A stretch of 64,000 nucleotides of DNA from Candidatus Flexifilum breve (GCA_016717205.1 JADKGC010000010.1:231036-295035); one strand, 5' to 3'. Shown: positions 10,636 to 20,900, counted from the first letter of the stretch. Notes: generated by a model from the letters alone, not told the origin. Made by a program: numbers and translations.

Positions 10636-10882
10636 ACAACCGCTGCACGTACCAGGCGTCGTCGACGAGATCGTGGTACACAATCACCAGCAAGCCGGTG
10701 TCGGTGGTCAGCTTGAAGTAGTCGCGCCACAGCCGGAGCTGCCACCAGTTCACATCAACGCGCCACTGGTTGGCGATCTGCTGGACGGTATGCGTCCGTC
10801 CCGCCCATGTGAAACGCAGCAGACTGCCGCCCGTGTCGCGTTCCACCGTGATCGGCGCGCCCGTGATCCACACCCGCGTCAT
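10628..10882 (-). CDS. DUF6504 family protein of the mutasome cassette
   Basis: 84 residues, tryptophan-rich (TFTWAGRTH-like core, NQWRVDVNWWQLRLWRDYF, then YDLVDD-like end). This matches the small DUF6504 proteins that travel with imuB and dnaE2; their role is unknown. It overlaps imuB upstream by ATGA and dnaE2 downstream by 8 bases, so all four genes are translated from one message. It is intact although its neighbour dnaE2 is broken. Confidence 0.75.
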   Translation of the reverse strand: MTRVWITGAPITVERDTGGSLLRFTWAGRTHTVQQIANQWRVDVNWWQLRLWRDYFKLTTDTGLLVIVYHDLVDDAWYVQRLYD

Positions 10883-12078
10883 GACGCGTCGATCCGGCGC
10901 AAAGCGAAGCGGCGTTCGAGGAGAATCGCGCCGCGATCTCGCAGTTCCGTGCGGTAGCAGTGGTCGCCGTAGCGTTCATTCAGCACTCGCGCGAGGTCGA
11001 GGAGCGCCGTGCGCGCCGGTTGGTCGCGGAAGAGTTCGAGCTGGCGCGGGGCGGCGGACACCAGATGCGCTAAGCACACTTCCAGACTCGTAATCGGTTG
11101 GGTGGTAGGTAGGCGCTCCAGCAGGCGTTGGATGCTCTCAGCGATCCCGCGCGCGGTCGCCACCGGTTCGATCAGGAAGAGTTCTTCGGAGTGGGCCGCG
11201 CCGCGTTCCGGCGTGAGCGTCACGCGCAGGCGATGCAGGGCTGCCCCGCGCTGTTCCAGCCGCTCAGCCAGCTCCTCAGCCAGCAGGTGCACGGCGATAT
11301 CGAGGCGTGTTCGCTCGGTGATGGGCGGTTCGAACTGCCGCCGTCCGCTTTCCGAGGCGGGCATCCGCCGGGGTGTGACCGGGCGGCCATCCTGTCCCTG
11401 CGCCAGCAGATAGAGCAGCTTCCCCGCTCGCCCGAACTGCCCAATGACCGCCGCGCGGGGCAGCGCGGCGAACTCGCCTAACCGCCGCACTGCCAGTCGA
11501 TCCAGCTTGTGCGCCAGGTCGCGGGTGAGCGGCAGCACCGACACCGGGAACGGCGTGGCGAACGCCGCTTCATCCCCACGGGAAACCGAGAGAACTTCAC
11601 CCGCTTCTGCCTTGAGCGCCGCGAGATAGGCCGAGAATTTACTGGCTGCCAGCCCAACCGATGCCGTGAGGGGCAGCGTCGAGCGCAGCGCCTCGACCGC
11701 GCTGGTCAGCAGCTCGCGGGCGGCCTCCTCTCGCAGCCTTCCCAGATCCAGATAGGCGATCAGCGCGTGGGGGAACGCCGCCTCGTCGATTTCCACACGA
11801 TTGGTATAGGTCCACAGGCAACCGAGCACCCGATCCAGCGTCGCGGCGTAGCGATCCGCATCACTGGTGATAAATTTCCCCTGCGGACAGAGCGCCCGTG
11901 CACGGGTCACCGACAAACCGAGCTGCACGCCAACCGCTTCTGCCGAGGCCGACAGTGCGATCACCTTACCCCCGCGCTGATCGTAACGGATGAACACCAG
12001 TGGCCCACCGCGCAGCGTCCGGTCACGCTGCCCTTCCAACGCCGCGGCGCAGTACGGCACACGCAGACAGCCAATCAT
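10879..12078 (-). CDS. imuB: ImuB, Y-family polymerase homologue
   Basis: 399 residues. The overall Y-family polymerase fold is recognisable (RARALCPQ, SVGLAASKFSAYLAA, RRLGEFAALP). The catalytic acidic residues of active Y-family enzymes are missing: the N-terminus reads GCLRVPYCA rather than a D-x-D pattern and the usual S-x-D-E motif is HALIAYLDLG. That is the hallmark of ImuB, an inactive adaptor that joins DnaE2 to the sliding clamp during mutagenic repair. It overlaps imuA and DUF6504 by four bases each. Confidence 0.88.
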   Translation of the reverse strand: MIGCLRVPYCAAALEGQRDRTLRGGPLVFIRYDQRGGKVIALSASAEAVGVQLGLSVTRARALCPQGKFITSDADRYAATLDRVLGCLWTYTNRVEIDEAAFPHALIAYLDLGRLREEAARELLTSAVEALRSTLPLTASVGLAASKFSAYLAALKAEAGEVLSVSRGDEAAFATPFPVSVLPLTRDLAHKLDRLAVRRLGEFAALPRAAVIGQFGRAGKLLYLLAQGQDGRPVTPRRMPASESGRRQFEPPITERTRLDIAVHLLAEELAERLEQRGAALHRLRVTLTPERGAAHSEELFLIEPVATARGIAESIQRLLERLPTTQPITSLEVCLAHLVSAAPRQLELFRDQPARTALLDLARVLNERYGDHCYRTELRDRGAILLERRFALRRIDAS

Positions 12079-12785
12079 GGAGCACCCCCATCCACGGCGC
12101 GATCCGGCTGCAGGTCGAGCACAACCTGGCGTTCACCAGCCCGGGCTTTATCCTTCACAACCGTGACCTGCACGCGATACCCGGTGACATCGCGTCCCTG
12201 CGTCACCCACCCCGCCCACGCGAAGCGCAGTTGAAGCTGAAACAGATCGTTGAGCGCCGCCGGGACAGGTTCACTGTGCAACAGGAGCGCGGCACAGCGC
12301 GTGCGGACGAGCGCCTCGCACAGATGCTCCAGCGGTTTGCTGCCGCGTACAGGCAGCCCGACCAGATCGAGGACAATGAGGCGGACGCTGTTCGTTCGCG
12401 CGCAGTCCCGCGCGATGAGCAGGGCTTGCGCGGCATCCTCTGGCTGCACGAGCAGCAGACGATCCGGATCGACCCCACACCGCGCGGCGTAATCGGGATC
12501 GAACGTGCCCGTCCCATCGAGATACACGACCGGCGCACCGCTCGTGTGGGCACTGGCGACAATGCGCAGCGCGAGCGTTGTCATGCCCGACGTCGGCACG
12601 CCGACCAGTTCGGTCAAGCCGTGATCAGGGATGCCTCCGGCCGCCAAGGCCGCATCTAGTTGAGGAAAGCCCGTCGGAAGCGCGGCGGCAGAGGTGCCCC
12701 GCGCGCCGAGCGTGCTGATGGCGTGATCGCCAAAGCGTTTCTGTAAATCCCAGAGGGTTTGTTGTAAGTTAGTCGGTTTGGGCAT
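12075..12785 (-). CDS. imuA: ImuA, RecA-like protein of the mutasome
   Basis: 236 residues, first gene of the imuA-imuB-DUF6504-dnaE2 operon. It has the RecA-like core (TGFPQLDAALAAGGIPDHGL, LTELVGVPTSGMTTLALRI, RLIVLDLVGL). The Walker A lysine is replaced by methionine (PTSGMTT), so ATP hydrolysis is doubtful. In studied systems ImuA binds RecA and recruits ImuB. Such cassettes are usually LexA-regulated; I see no certain SOS box in the 150 bases upstream. Confidence 0.85.
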   Translation of the reverse strand: MPKPTNLQQTLWDLQKRFGDHAISTLGARGTSAAALPTGFPQLDAALAAGGIPDHGLTELVGVPTSGMTTLALRIVASAHTSGAPVVYLDGTGTFDPDYAARCGVDPDRLLLVQPEDAAQALLIARDCARTNSVRLIVLDLVGLPVRGSKPLEHLCEALVRTRCAALLLHSEPVPAALNDLFQLQLRFAWAGWVTQGRDVTGYRVQVTVVKDKARAGERQVVLDLQPDRAVDGGAP

Positions 12786-12940
12786 AATGGTTATCTTCTT
12801 GTTACACCAGCCACGCCCAAAACAGTATAGTTCAAATGTTCTGAAAATAGAAAGCTTGTTCGATTATTTCTCGGTACGAAGTTGGATAGAAATGGGTTTA
12901 GGTTTCTGCGCTTACTCAACTTAGAGTTGGCGCAGTACTG

Positions 12941-14616
12941 AGCTCAATCCCCGTAGGGGCGAGCGTCCGCGCGAACGTGGGTTACACCCCCGAACGTGGC
13001 AAACACCAATCCGGTTTCAATCCCCCGTAGGGGCGAGCGTCCGCGCGAACAGGTGTTGCTATCATCGAACCTGCGGCACAGATTACTGTTTCAATCCCCC
13101 GTAGGGGCGAGCGTCCGCGCGAACTGTGTTGGAGGAGTGTTCTTCTCCTGGCCGCCTTCAGAGTTTCAATCCCCCGTAGGGGCGAGCGTCCGCGCGAACC
13201 GGCATGGAAGGATTCATGCGCGCAAGCGGCATGACCTTCGTTTCAATCCCCCGTAGGGGCGAGCGTCCGCGCGAACGATCTACACGATCTCTCGGTTCTG
13301 CCGGTAGCATCGGTTTCAATCCCCCGTAGGGGCGAGCGTCCGCGCGAACACCTCGACTAATCCCTCGATGAAGAGGTGATTCCACAGGTTTCAATCCCCC
13401 GTAGGGGCGAGCGTCCGCGCGAACCCCGGAGGGGCTGACTTACAACCTCTACGGGTTCGTAAGTCGTTTCAATCCCCCGTAGGGGCGAGCGTCCGCGCGA
13501 ACCCCGGAGGGGCTGACTTACAACCTCTACGGGTTCGTAAGTCGTTTCAATCCCCGTAGGGGCGAGCGTCCGCGCGAACTAAAACGCGGCAGTGCCGACG
13601 ATCGTCCTACTCGGTTTCAATCCCCCGTAGGGGCGAGCGTCCGCGCGAACGTTTTTGCAGCTGATTGGTGGTGGCATTATTCTCTATCGTTTCAATCCCC
13701 CGTAGGGGCGAGCGTCCGCGCGAACACGTCATTCCGTGTCAAGGTCAGCGATGACGATGAGGTTTCAATCCCCCGTAGGGGCGAGCGTCCGCGCGAACCC
13801 GCAACAAGGTAATCATCGCGCTGGCCTTCCTCTTCAGTTTCAATCCCCCGTAGGGGCGAGCGTCCGCGCGAACCGGTTATCGCAACTGTCCAGCCCGGAC
13901 AAGTGGTCACGGTTTCAATCCCCCGTAGGGGCGAGCGTCCGCGCGAACTCAAGAACCTCGACCACTCCAAGCTGTGGGGCAACACGGTTTCAATCCCCCG
14001 TAGGGGCGAGCGTCCGCGCGAACTGGCCAAGGCGGTGGAGATGCACGAGAAACGGAATCAGTTTCAATCCCCCGTAGGGGCGAGCGTCCGCGCGAACGAT
14101 CATCACGGTGATCACCCATTAGCTATGAATCAATGTTTCAATCCCCGTAGGGGCGAGCGTCCGCGCGAACTTTCACCAGGAGCATTTCCGTGGCAAAGAA
14201 GAAACGTTTCAATCCCCCGTAGGGGCGAGCGTCCGCGCGAACGCAGTTAGAACTTTGCTGCGATCACTGGCCTGAATTGTTTCAATCCCCCGTAGGGGCG
14301 AGCGTCCGCGCGAACCCACCGGCTCTCGCGCAGCAAAAGCGCAGGAGGAAAGGGTTTCAATCCCCCGTAGGGGCGAGCGTCCGCGCGAACGAACGCACTC
14401 AAGTTCGTCTGGTTATCGACGACGATTAGTTTCAATCCCCCGTAGGGGCGAGCGTCCGCGCGAACATGGGAATACACAGCAAAGAAGTCAGTCCTGCCGT
14501 TCGAAGTTTCAATCCCCCGTAGGGGCGAGCGTCCGCGCGAACGTGAAACTGCGCAGCGGCCAATAGTTTAGCCGAATATGTTTCAATCCCCCGTAGGGGC
14601 GAGCGTCCGCGCGAAC
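12941..14616 (-). CRISPR. CRISPR array 1, 23 repeats and 22 spacers
   Basis: Repeats are 37 bases: GTTTCAATCCCCCGTAGGGG followed by 17 bases ending CGCGCGAAC as read on the plus strand. Spacers are about 34-41 bases. The leftmost repeat (12941-12976) is degenerate and two others (13544, 14135) lack one C. The transcribed strand is the minus strand: read that way the repeat ends ATTGAAAC, the usual 8-base crRNA handle of type III and I systems, and the leader lies at 14617 onward. Spacers 7 and 8 (13425-13465 and 13503-13543) are identical. No cas gene is directly next to the array. Confidence 0.98.
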
Positions 14617-14890
14617 CCTTGTGTACCTCACGCTTCTAATCTACTGATATTCTCACGCCAGCGCAAATTTTTCGCACTCATTTGGGGCGACTGCGTAAGC
14701 GCCGAATCAGTTGCGATTTTTCCTGCACTGCACGTGCCAACTGATCACGCCGACCGCCCTTTTCGACCCCTCCGGCTCGTACCAGCGCGGGCCAGCCCTC
14801 GTCTACGTCTGCTGGCGGCTGTGATGTACAAATGAGGGAAAAGTACAGTGCGTGCGCCAAATTTGCTGCTGTCCGCAAAGGACGGTTTTA
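14617..14890 (-). promoter_or_regulatory. leader of CRISPR array 1
   Basis: This AT-richer stretch is clearly related to the one right of array 2 although the arrays are 5 kb apart. Shared blocks on the plus strand are GTGTACCTCA then CTTCTAATCTACTG next to the last repeat, ATCAGTTGCG followed by TTTTTCCTGCA, and GATGTACAAATGAGGGAAAA further out. Conservation next to the newest repeat is what a Cas1-Cas2 integration site requires. Confidence 0.8.
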
Positions 14891-14928
14891 GTGCGGGTCA
14901 TCCAGCCCGTGGAGGTCGGCTTGCAACT

Positions 14929-14983
14929 TTATCAACTCTCCGTGCAGCTTGCCCTGCCCCAACCGTTCTCGCGTGCCAACTGT
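14929..14983 (-). mobile_element. fossil fragment of an integrase-core transposase
   Basis: About 50 bases here (around CCGTGCAGCTTGCC and CCCCAACCGTTCTCGCG) are nearly the same as bases 54063-54115 inside the broken transposase at 53.5-54.2 kb. Read on the minus strand they encode a GQGKLHGELIKL peptide matching GGGKLHGELKKL there. No longer match was seen, so this is a relic. Confidence 0.55.
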
Positions 14984-15111
14984 AACCCACTGCCTCAACC
15001 TCGGCATCTGTTCGCCGACGACCGCCCCGATTTCTCGCGGAGGCATATGTCCACTGCTTGCGCATCTACGTAATTTAGGCAGCATCGGGTTATTTTCCCG
15101 CATAAGTTCGC

Positions 15112-16167
15112 TTACTGCTTCGGCTTGAGTCGAAACCGGACGCGCCTCGATTTCTTACGATACCGAGTCACGGAGGAAGGTGCTTGCTCGCCGACTTCCC
15201 AAGCGCGCAGCGCCGCCCGGATATGATCGGCAATGTAATGTCCGTCGGCTTCCAACAGCTTCAAGCTCTCGCCCGCCCGCAGCAGCGCCTCGTCGCGGCG
15301 TCCCATTTCGTGCAGGACCACCGCGTAGTTGAACTGGACAATCGCGTACTGTTCATCGTCACCTAGCGCTTTCCACTCGGTAAGCGCTTCGCGGAATACC
15401 GTATCCGCCTTCTCTGTGTCACCGTATTTCGCCGTAAATGCGGCAACTTTCCCCTTGAACATCGTCATCAGCACGCGATTATCGATCTGTTCCAGAATAG
15501 CGAGTGCCTGCTTCAGCGTCTCGCCGCTTTGGCGAACATCACCCAAATTCTCCTGAAAATCCGCCAGCAGCATCAGATTCGCCGCGATTCCGCGCTCGTT
15601 TTCGTTGTGCTGATCGATCTCAAGTGCGCGCTGGCAGGCTGCAATACCACGGGCATCTTCACCCAGTCCCAAGTACACCAGCGCCATGTTGTGATAGGCG
15701 ACTGCAAAACCTGGATGCGTCGAGCGATGACGGTCGATACTCAAAACGAATTCGTAGAGTTCAATCGCATCCTCATGCTCGCCCAACCGCTGCATCATGT
15801 TGGCAATAATTAGGATGAGCGACAGGTCAACCGCATCTTCTTCGCTTTGAGCGTGATCGCGGAAGTAGCCGAGCAGATTTTGCGCCCATTCCAACTGCTC
15901 CTGTGTGAGTCCGCGCAGATCGAAATACGGGCTGAACGCGCGCAGTACCTCGCACAGCGCATCGAGCAAATCGCCGGGGTCGGGGGTCAAAGTGGATAGA
16001 GTATCAGTGAGGGTGGCGAGATCCTCATCCAACTCCGAGAGGGCGGGCGCAGCACTTGTCGATTGAATATTTTCGGTCAGCGGCGCAAGCTGATGCATAA
16101 TCGTGTCCACGATGTGTCGATGCCGCCGCTGAAATACGCCTTTAACTTCCTCGTGAAGTTCGAACAT
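15112..16167 (-). CDS. TPR-repeat protein
   Basis: 351 residues from the ATG at 16167, chosen because GGAGG lies five bases upstream; the open frame reaches 16257. The first 100 residues are helical without recognised motif. Residues about 125-330 are tetratricopeptide repeats (for example VAYHNMALVYLGLGEDARGI and YAIVQFNYAVVLHEMGRRDE), so it is a protein-binding scaffold. The tail is very basic (YRKKSRRVRFRLKPK). It is divergently transcribed from an HTH-NB-ARC gene with only 66 bases between them, which suggests the two are co-regulated and may form a sensor-effector pair. No catalytic domain seen. Confidence 0.75.
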   Translation of the reverse strand: MFELHEEVKGVFQRRHRHIVDTIMHQLAPLTENIQSTSAAPALSELDEDLATLTDTLSTLTPDPGDLLDALCEVLRAFSPYFDLRGLTQEQLEWAQNLLGYFRDHAQSEEDAVDLSLILIIANMMQRLGEHEDAIELYEFVLSIDRHRSTHPGFAVAYHNMALVYLGLGEDARGIAACQRALEIDQHNENERGIAANLMLLADFQENLGDVRQSGETLKQALAILEQIDNRVLMTMFKGKVAAFTAKYGDTEKADTVFREALTEWKALGDDEQYAIVQFNYAVVLHEMGRRDEALLRAGESLKLLEADGHYIADHIRAALRAWEVGEQAPSSVTRYRKKSRRVRFRLKPKQ

Positions 16168-16233
16168 CGCGCCTCCACATTCTTCCGCTATAGTAGTGTT
16201 ATACCATAGGGCAGCGGCAACGGTAGGAATGGA

Positions 16234-17595
16234 ATGACGAACAGCTTTGGCGGTCAACTACGGTCAGCGCGGCAACGCGCAGGATTTGACTCCTATCGCA
16301 AATTCGCGGTGTATTTGACTGAGCGGGATCATGACATCGCGGATGAAACCCTCGGCAACTATGAACGTGATGCCCGCAAGCCGCATCGTGACGATCTATT
16401 GCCCCTCTTGTCCGCTTTGGCAATTCGCAACGGCTTCAGTCACTTAGCCGATGTCAACCAACTGCTCGAAAGTGGAGATTACGATCCCCTCACCGCTGAT
16501 GAGGTGCAAACCCATTTTCCTGATCTGCCTGCCGACCGCCCACTTCCCCATGTGCCGCTCAAACCCTATCATGAGATTTTCGGGCGTGATGCAATAGTCC
16601 AAACCGTGGGCGATCAACTGCTGGCCCGCAACGCGCCTCGGTTGATGGTGATCAGTGGGTTAGGCGGCATCGGCAAGACGGCTATCGCCCATGCGGTGCT
16701 TCGCCGGGTGATCGCGCAGAACAGATTTGAGTCGGTTTTGTGGCAGAGCATGAAGTCCGAAGAGTTTATCAGCACCTCGATCAGCCGTCGGCAGGCGGTC
16801 ACGAGCTTCAGCGAGGCGCTGCTTGGGTACGGGCGGCAAATCGGACTGCCTGAGGCGGCGCTTCAATCGAACCAGCTGGCAGAGGCGCTCAAACAGCAGT
16901 TGCAAACGGGCGCTTACCTTATCGTCCTGGACAATTTGGAAACACTCCCCGCATTGGAGTACGTCACTCGTGAACTGCACGCGATGATCGGGGATACTTC
17001 GCAGTCGCGGGTGCTGATCACCAGCCGCAAGCGGATTGTCGATGAGCCGTATCTGGTCGATTATCAGGTGCGCGGCTTATCGGAACAGGCGACCTTCGAT
17101 CTGCTGCGGGATGAGGCGCAGCAGCGCGGCGCGACCAGCCTACTCCAAGCGGACACCGCCCTGATGCAGCGGATTTTCGCTGTCACTGGCGGGATGCCGC
17201 TGGCGATCAAACTCATCGTCAGTCAGTATCTCCTTGGGATCAGCCTTGATGAAGAATTAGATCGCCTCATGCGAGCGGTCGATGAGGAACAACTGTATCA
17301 CTTCATCTACCATGACCTATGGGTGAAACTGCCGCTGCCCGCGCAAAAGCTGCTGGTCGGAGCGGCAGGAACAGCCTCAGCGATGCTGCGCTCAATGTTG
17401 ATCGAAGCCAGCGAACTCACGCCGGAAGCGTTCACTGCCGCCGTGCCGGAATTGGTGCGTACATCACTGCTAGAGGTGCGCCATCATCCCATTGCCGAGC
17501 GCCAACGCTACGAAATCCACCCGATCACACGCTGGTTCATCAATATTGTCCTGCAAGGCTTATGGAAGCGCGGCGATCCCCCTTCGGCAGTGTAG
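16234..17595 (+). CDS. XRE-like HTH / NB-ARC STAND ATPase
   Basis: 453 residues. Residues 5-70 resemble an XRE-type helix-turn-helix (GGQLRSARQRAGFDSYRKFA, ETLGNYERDARKP). An NB-ARC NTPase follows: P-loop GLGGIGKTA near 140, kinase-2 LIVLDNLE near 230, RVLITSRK near 270, and the GGMPLAIKL motif near 330. The protein stops soon after the winged-helix part and carries no WD40 or TPR sensor of its own; the divergently transcribed TPR protein may supply it. A candidate -10 (TATAGT, about 16188) lies between the two genes. Probably a signal-controlled transcription factor or a defence regulator. Confidence 0.85.
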   Translation: MTNSFGGQLRSARQRAGFDSYRKFAVYLTERDHDIADETLGNYERDARKPHRDDLLPLLSALAIRNGFSHLADVNQLLESGDYDPLTADEVQTHFPDLPADRPLPHVPLKPYHEIFGRDAIVQTVGDQLLARNAPRLMVISGLGGIGKTAIAHAVLRRVIAQNRFESVLWQSMKSEEFISTSISRRQAVTSFSEALLGYGRQIGLPEAALQSNQLAEALKQQLQTGAYLIVLDNLETLPALEYVTRELHAMIGDTSQSRVLITSRKRIVDEPYLVDYQVRGLSEQATFDLLRDEAQQRGATSLLQADTALMQRIFAVTGGMPLAIKLIVSQYLLGISLDEELDRLMRAVDEEQLYHFIYHDLWVKLPLPAQKLLVGAAGTASAMLRSMLIEASELTPEAFTAAVPELVRTSLLEVRHHPIAERQRYEIHPITRWFINIVLQGLWKRGDPPSAV

Positions 17596-17670
17596 GAGCA
17601 GTGAATGATCGTCCTTCAGCCCCGCAATTTATCGTGAAAACACCCGACGAATTGAGGAGGTTTCACGACT

Positions 17671-17940
17671 ATGGACGACATCCACTTGCTGAAGTTTTAC
17701 CTGAAACTACGCCATCGGCAGCGCGAAGTGCTCGAACTGGTCTGCGCGGGATTGAGCAACGACGAAATCGGCGCGGGGCTGTATATAACCTCGTCGGGGG
17801 TCGCGGAACACCTGACCACGATCTACGCTGAACTGGGGAACGAGGAAGCTTACGCCGATCGGCGCGTCAACCGGGCCGTGCTGATCAGCGCGTTCGCGCC
17901 GTTCTTTGCCCGTCACCCGGAGATGAAGCAGCTCCAGTGA
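17671..17940 (+). CDS. stand-alone LuxR-type HTH protein
   Basis: 89 residues consisting almost only of a LuxR/NarL helix-turn-helix (RQREVLELVCAGLSNDEIGA, then SSGVAEHLTTIYAELG). A strong ribosome site (GAGGAGG) precedes the ATG. It follows the HTH-NB-ARC gene by 75 bases on the same strand and probably shares its transcript. It lacks a receiver or ligand domain, so its activity must be set by expression or by a partner. A hairpin terminator follows directly. Confidence 0.8.
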   Translation: MDDIHLLKFYLKLRHRQREVLELVCAGLSNDEIGAGLYITSSGVAEHLTTIYAELGNEEAYADRRVNRAVLISAFAPFFARHPEMKQLQ

Positions 17941-17947
17941 AACAAAC

Positions 17948-17982
17948 GGGCGCTAGTCGGAGAATATCATCCGCTAGCGCCC
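17948..17982 (+). terminator. hairpin after the LuxR-type gene
   Basis: GGGCGCTAG pairs perfectly with CTAGCGCCC across a 17-base loop. There is no T-run after it, so it may be a weak terminator or a barrier between this gene and array 2. Confidence 0.45.
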
Positions 17983-17986
17983 ACTC

Positions 17987-20900
17987 GTCAAATCCCCCCG
18001 TAGGGGCGACCCTCCACGTGAAGGTCGAAGCCGAACTGGTGACCGTCTAGTCCACGATCCGTTTCAATCCCCCGTAGGGGCGACCCTCCACGTGAAGCAC
18101 GGACTTCACCTGGAACATCCGGATCAGTATGAGGTTTCAATCCCCCGTAGGGGCGACCCTCCACGTGAAGCGAGCTTACCTACTCCGCTGGAGACCAGAT
18201 GTTTTCGTTTCAATCCCCCGTAGGGGCGACCCTCCACGTGAAGTGAGGTAGTCGTGGTCTTAAACGAGCCGGGCACTCAGTTTCAATCCCCCGTAGGGGC
18301 GACCCTCCACGTGAAGAGGAACGTTCCCAAGATTAGAACATTTGTATTCAGTTTCAATCCCCTGTAGGGGCGACCCTCCACGTGAAGCGATTTGCAACCG
18401 ACTTACGAATTCTGGGACAATGGTTTCAATCCCCCGTAGGGGCGACCTTCCACGTGAAGGGAGGGTAATCATGTTGTTCGCACTGCTCTTCCTGTTGGGT
18501 TTCAATCCCCCGTAGGGGCGACCCTCCACGTGAAGCGAACGCGACTGGCAGACACTGTCTGAGGGCACCGGCATCGTTTCAATCCCCCGTAGGGGCGACC
18601 CTCCACGTGAAGGGTACTGAAAGGGTGACTCTCAATGTCATTTCCGACGGTTTCAATCCCCCGTAGGGGCGACCCTCCACGTGAAGAAGACTGGCTAGCC
18701 GAATGGGTGCTCTACGCTTTGAGTTTCAATCCCCCGTAGGGGCGACCCTCCACGTGAAGGGTACTGAAAGGGTGACTCTCAATGTCATTTCCGACGGTTT
18801 CAATCCCCCGTAGGGGCGACCCTCCACGTGAAGAAGACTGGCTAGCCGAATGGGTGCTCTACGCTTTGAGTTTCAATCCCCCGTAGGGGCGACCCTCCAC
18901 GTGAAGAACTGGGCATCCGGCATTCAGGTGGGCCGCGCATCGTTGGTTTCAATCCCCCGTAGGGGCGACCCTCCACGTGAAGACTCGGGCTGGGAGGAAT
19001 GGCAGTTGTGGCGCTTATGGTTTCAATCCCCCGTAGGGGCGACCCTCCACGTGAAGGCAGTGGCATCACTTTGTGGCACATAGACGGAACACAGTTTCAA
19101 TCCCCCGTAGGGGCGACCATCCACGTGAAGCGCAAACGGCAAAGTTCCTGAAAAAGGGACTATTGGTTTCAATCCCCCGTAGGGGCGACCCTCCACGTGA
19201 AGTGTGGTTTCGCAGGTTGACGGGAAGGCTCTGTATCTGGGTTTCAATCCCCCATAGGGGCGACCCTCCACGTGAAGCGCCGCCGCAGGTGCAAGCTTGT
19301 GGTTGGTAGGGTTTGGTTTCAATCCCCCATAGGGGCGACCCTCCACGTGAAGCCAAGATGTTGCCGAAATCGATTCACGGATCGAATTTGTTTCAATCCC
19401 CCGTAGGGGCGACCCTCCACGTGAAGGCGCTCGTCTCCTCAATCCCGCCGGAGAAGTTGGCAAGGTTTCAATCCCCCGTAGGGGCGACCCTCCACGTGAA
19501 GCGCAGTATGCGCAACCCGAAACGCCGATCAGCGCGTTGTGTTTCAATCCCCCGTAGGGGCGACCCTCCACGTGAAGGGACTTCAACCTCCTCGTGCCCG
19601 AAGGCGGCTTCAGGTTTCAATCCCCCGTAGGGGCGACCCTCCACGTGAAGGTCTCGTACTTCGTATGGGACCAGCAGTACCAGCATGCGTTTCAATCCCC
19701 CGTAGGGGCGACCCTCCACGTGAAGTGTACATCAAGCTGACGCGTTACGGCGAAGTCCTGTGGTTTCAATCCCCCGTAGGGGCGACCCTCCACGTGAAGA
19801 TTCGAATCTCTCAATCCCGGAGGGGCTAACCTACAGGTTTCAATCCCCCGTAGGAGCGACCCTCCACGTGAAGACAGCAAGATGACACGCTCGTCCGTGG
19901 TGCGCTCAGCGAAGGTTTCAATCCCCCGTAGGGGCGACCCTCCACGTGAAGTTGGAGGGAATAAGAATCCTCATATCAAACATGGAGTGTGTGTTTCAAT
20001 CCCCCGTAGGGGCGACCCTCCACGTGAAGAAACAAACCAGAGTCGAAATTGCTAGGAGAAGCACATGGTTTCAATCCCCCGTAGGGGCGACCCTCCGCGT
20101 GAAGCGTGTTCGACGGGTACGGCGGATGCCAGCTTTATGAGGTTTCAATCCCCCGTAGGGGCGACCCTCCGCGTGAAGTGTCTTGTGGAGGTTACAGCGT
20201 GGTATGATGAAGTGGGTTTCAATCCCCCGTAGGGGCGACCCTCCGCGTGAAGGTTGGTGAATGAAGCCAAATGGCTTGCCGGCGATCCAGTTTCAATCCC
20301 CCGTAGGGGCGACCCTCCGCGTGAAGTTCTGAAGACATCAAAAAACGTTTCGATGATGCGATTGGTTTCAATCCCCCGTAGGGGCGACCCTCCGCGTGAA
20401 GCCTTCGAGCGACTCGACAGGCAAAAGCTGGTCGAACTTGTTTCAATCCCCCGTAGGGGCGACCCTTCGCGTGAAGACTCTTTAGCACATTGTACATAAG
20501 GACGAACTAGTAAGTTTCAATCCCCCGTAGGGGCGACCCTCCACGTGAAGTGGTATTAGCGTGGAACTCAACGTTCAACGCTGGTATGCAGTTTCAATCC
20601 CCCGTAGGGGCGACCCTCCACGTGAAGTCTTCGATCTATGGCACCGGCGCGCTAATCCCTTCGGGTTTCAATCCCCCGTAGGGGCGACCCTCCACGTGAA
20701 GTGAACGGATCATCGGTAGCATCGTGGACAATACCTATGTTTCAATCCCCCGTAGGGGCGACCCTCCACGTGAAGCTGCAAACGTAGGTGTGTACATCAT
20801 CAGCGCAATCCTGGGTTTCAATCCCCCGTAGGGGCGACCCTCCACGTGAAGAGTGCGACACCGCGTCCGCCCAAGAACGTCCAAAGTGGTTTCAATCCCC

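Noticed and set aside
12830..12841. GTTC-AAAT-GTTC direct repeat upstream of imuA as a LexA box
   Set aside because: Spacing does not fit the known GAACN4GTTC palindrome or the GTTCN7GTTC direct repeat, and such short words are common by chance.
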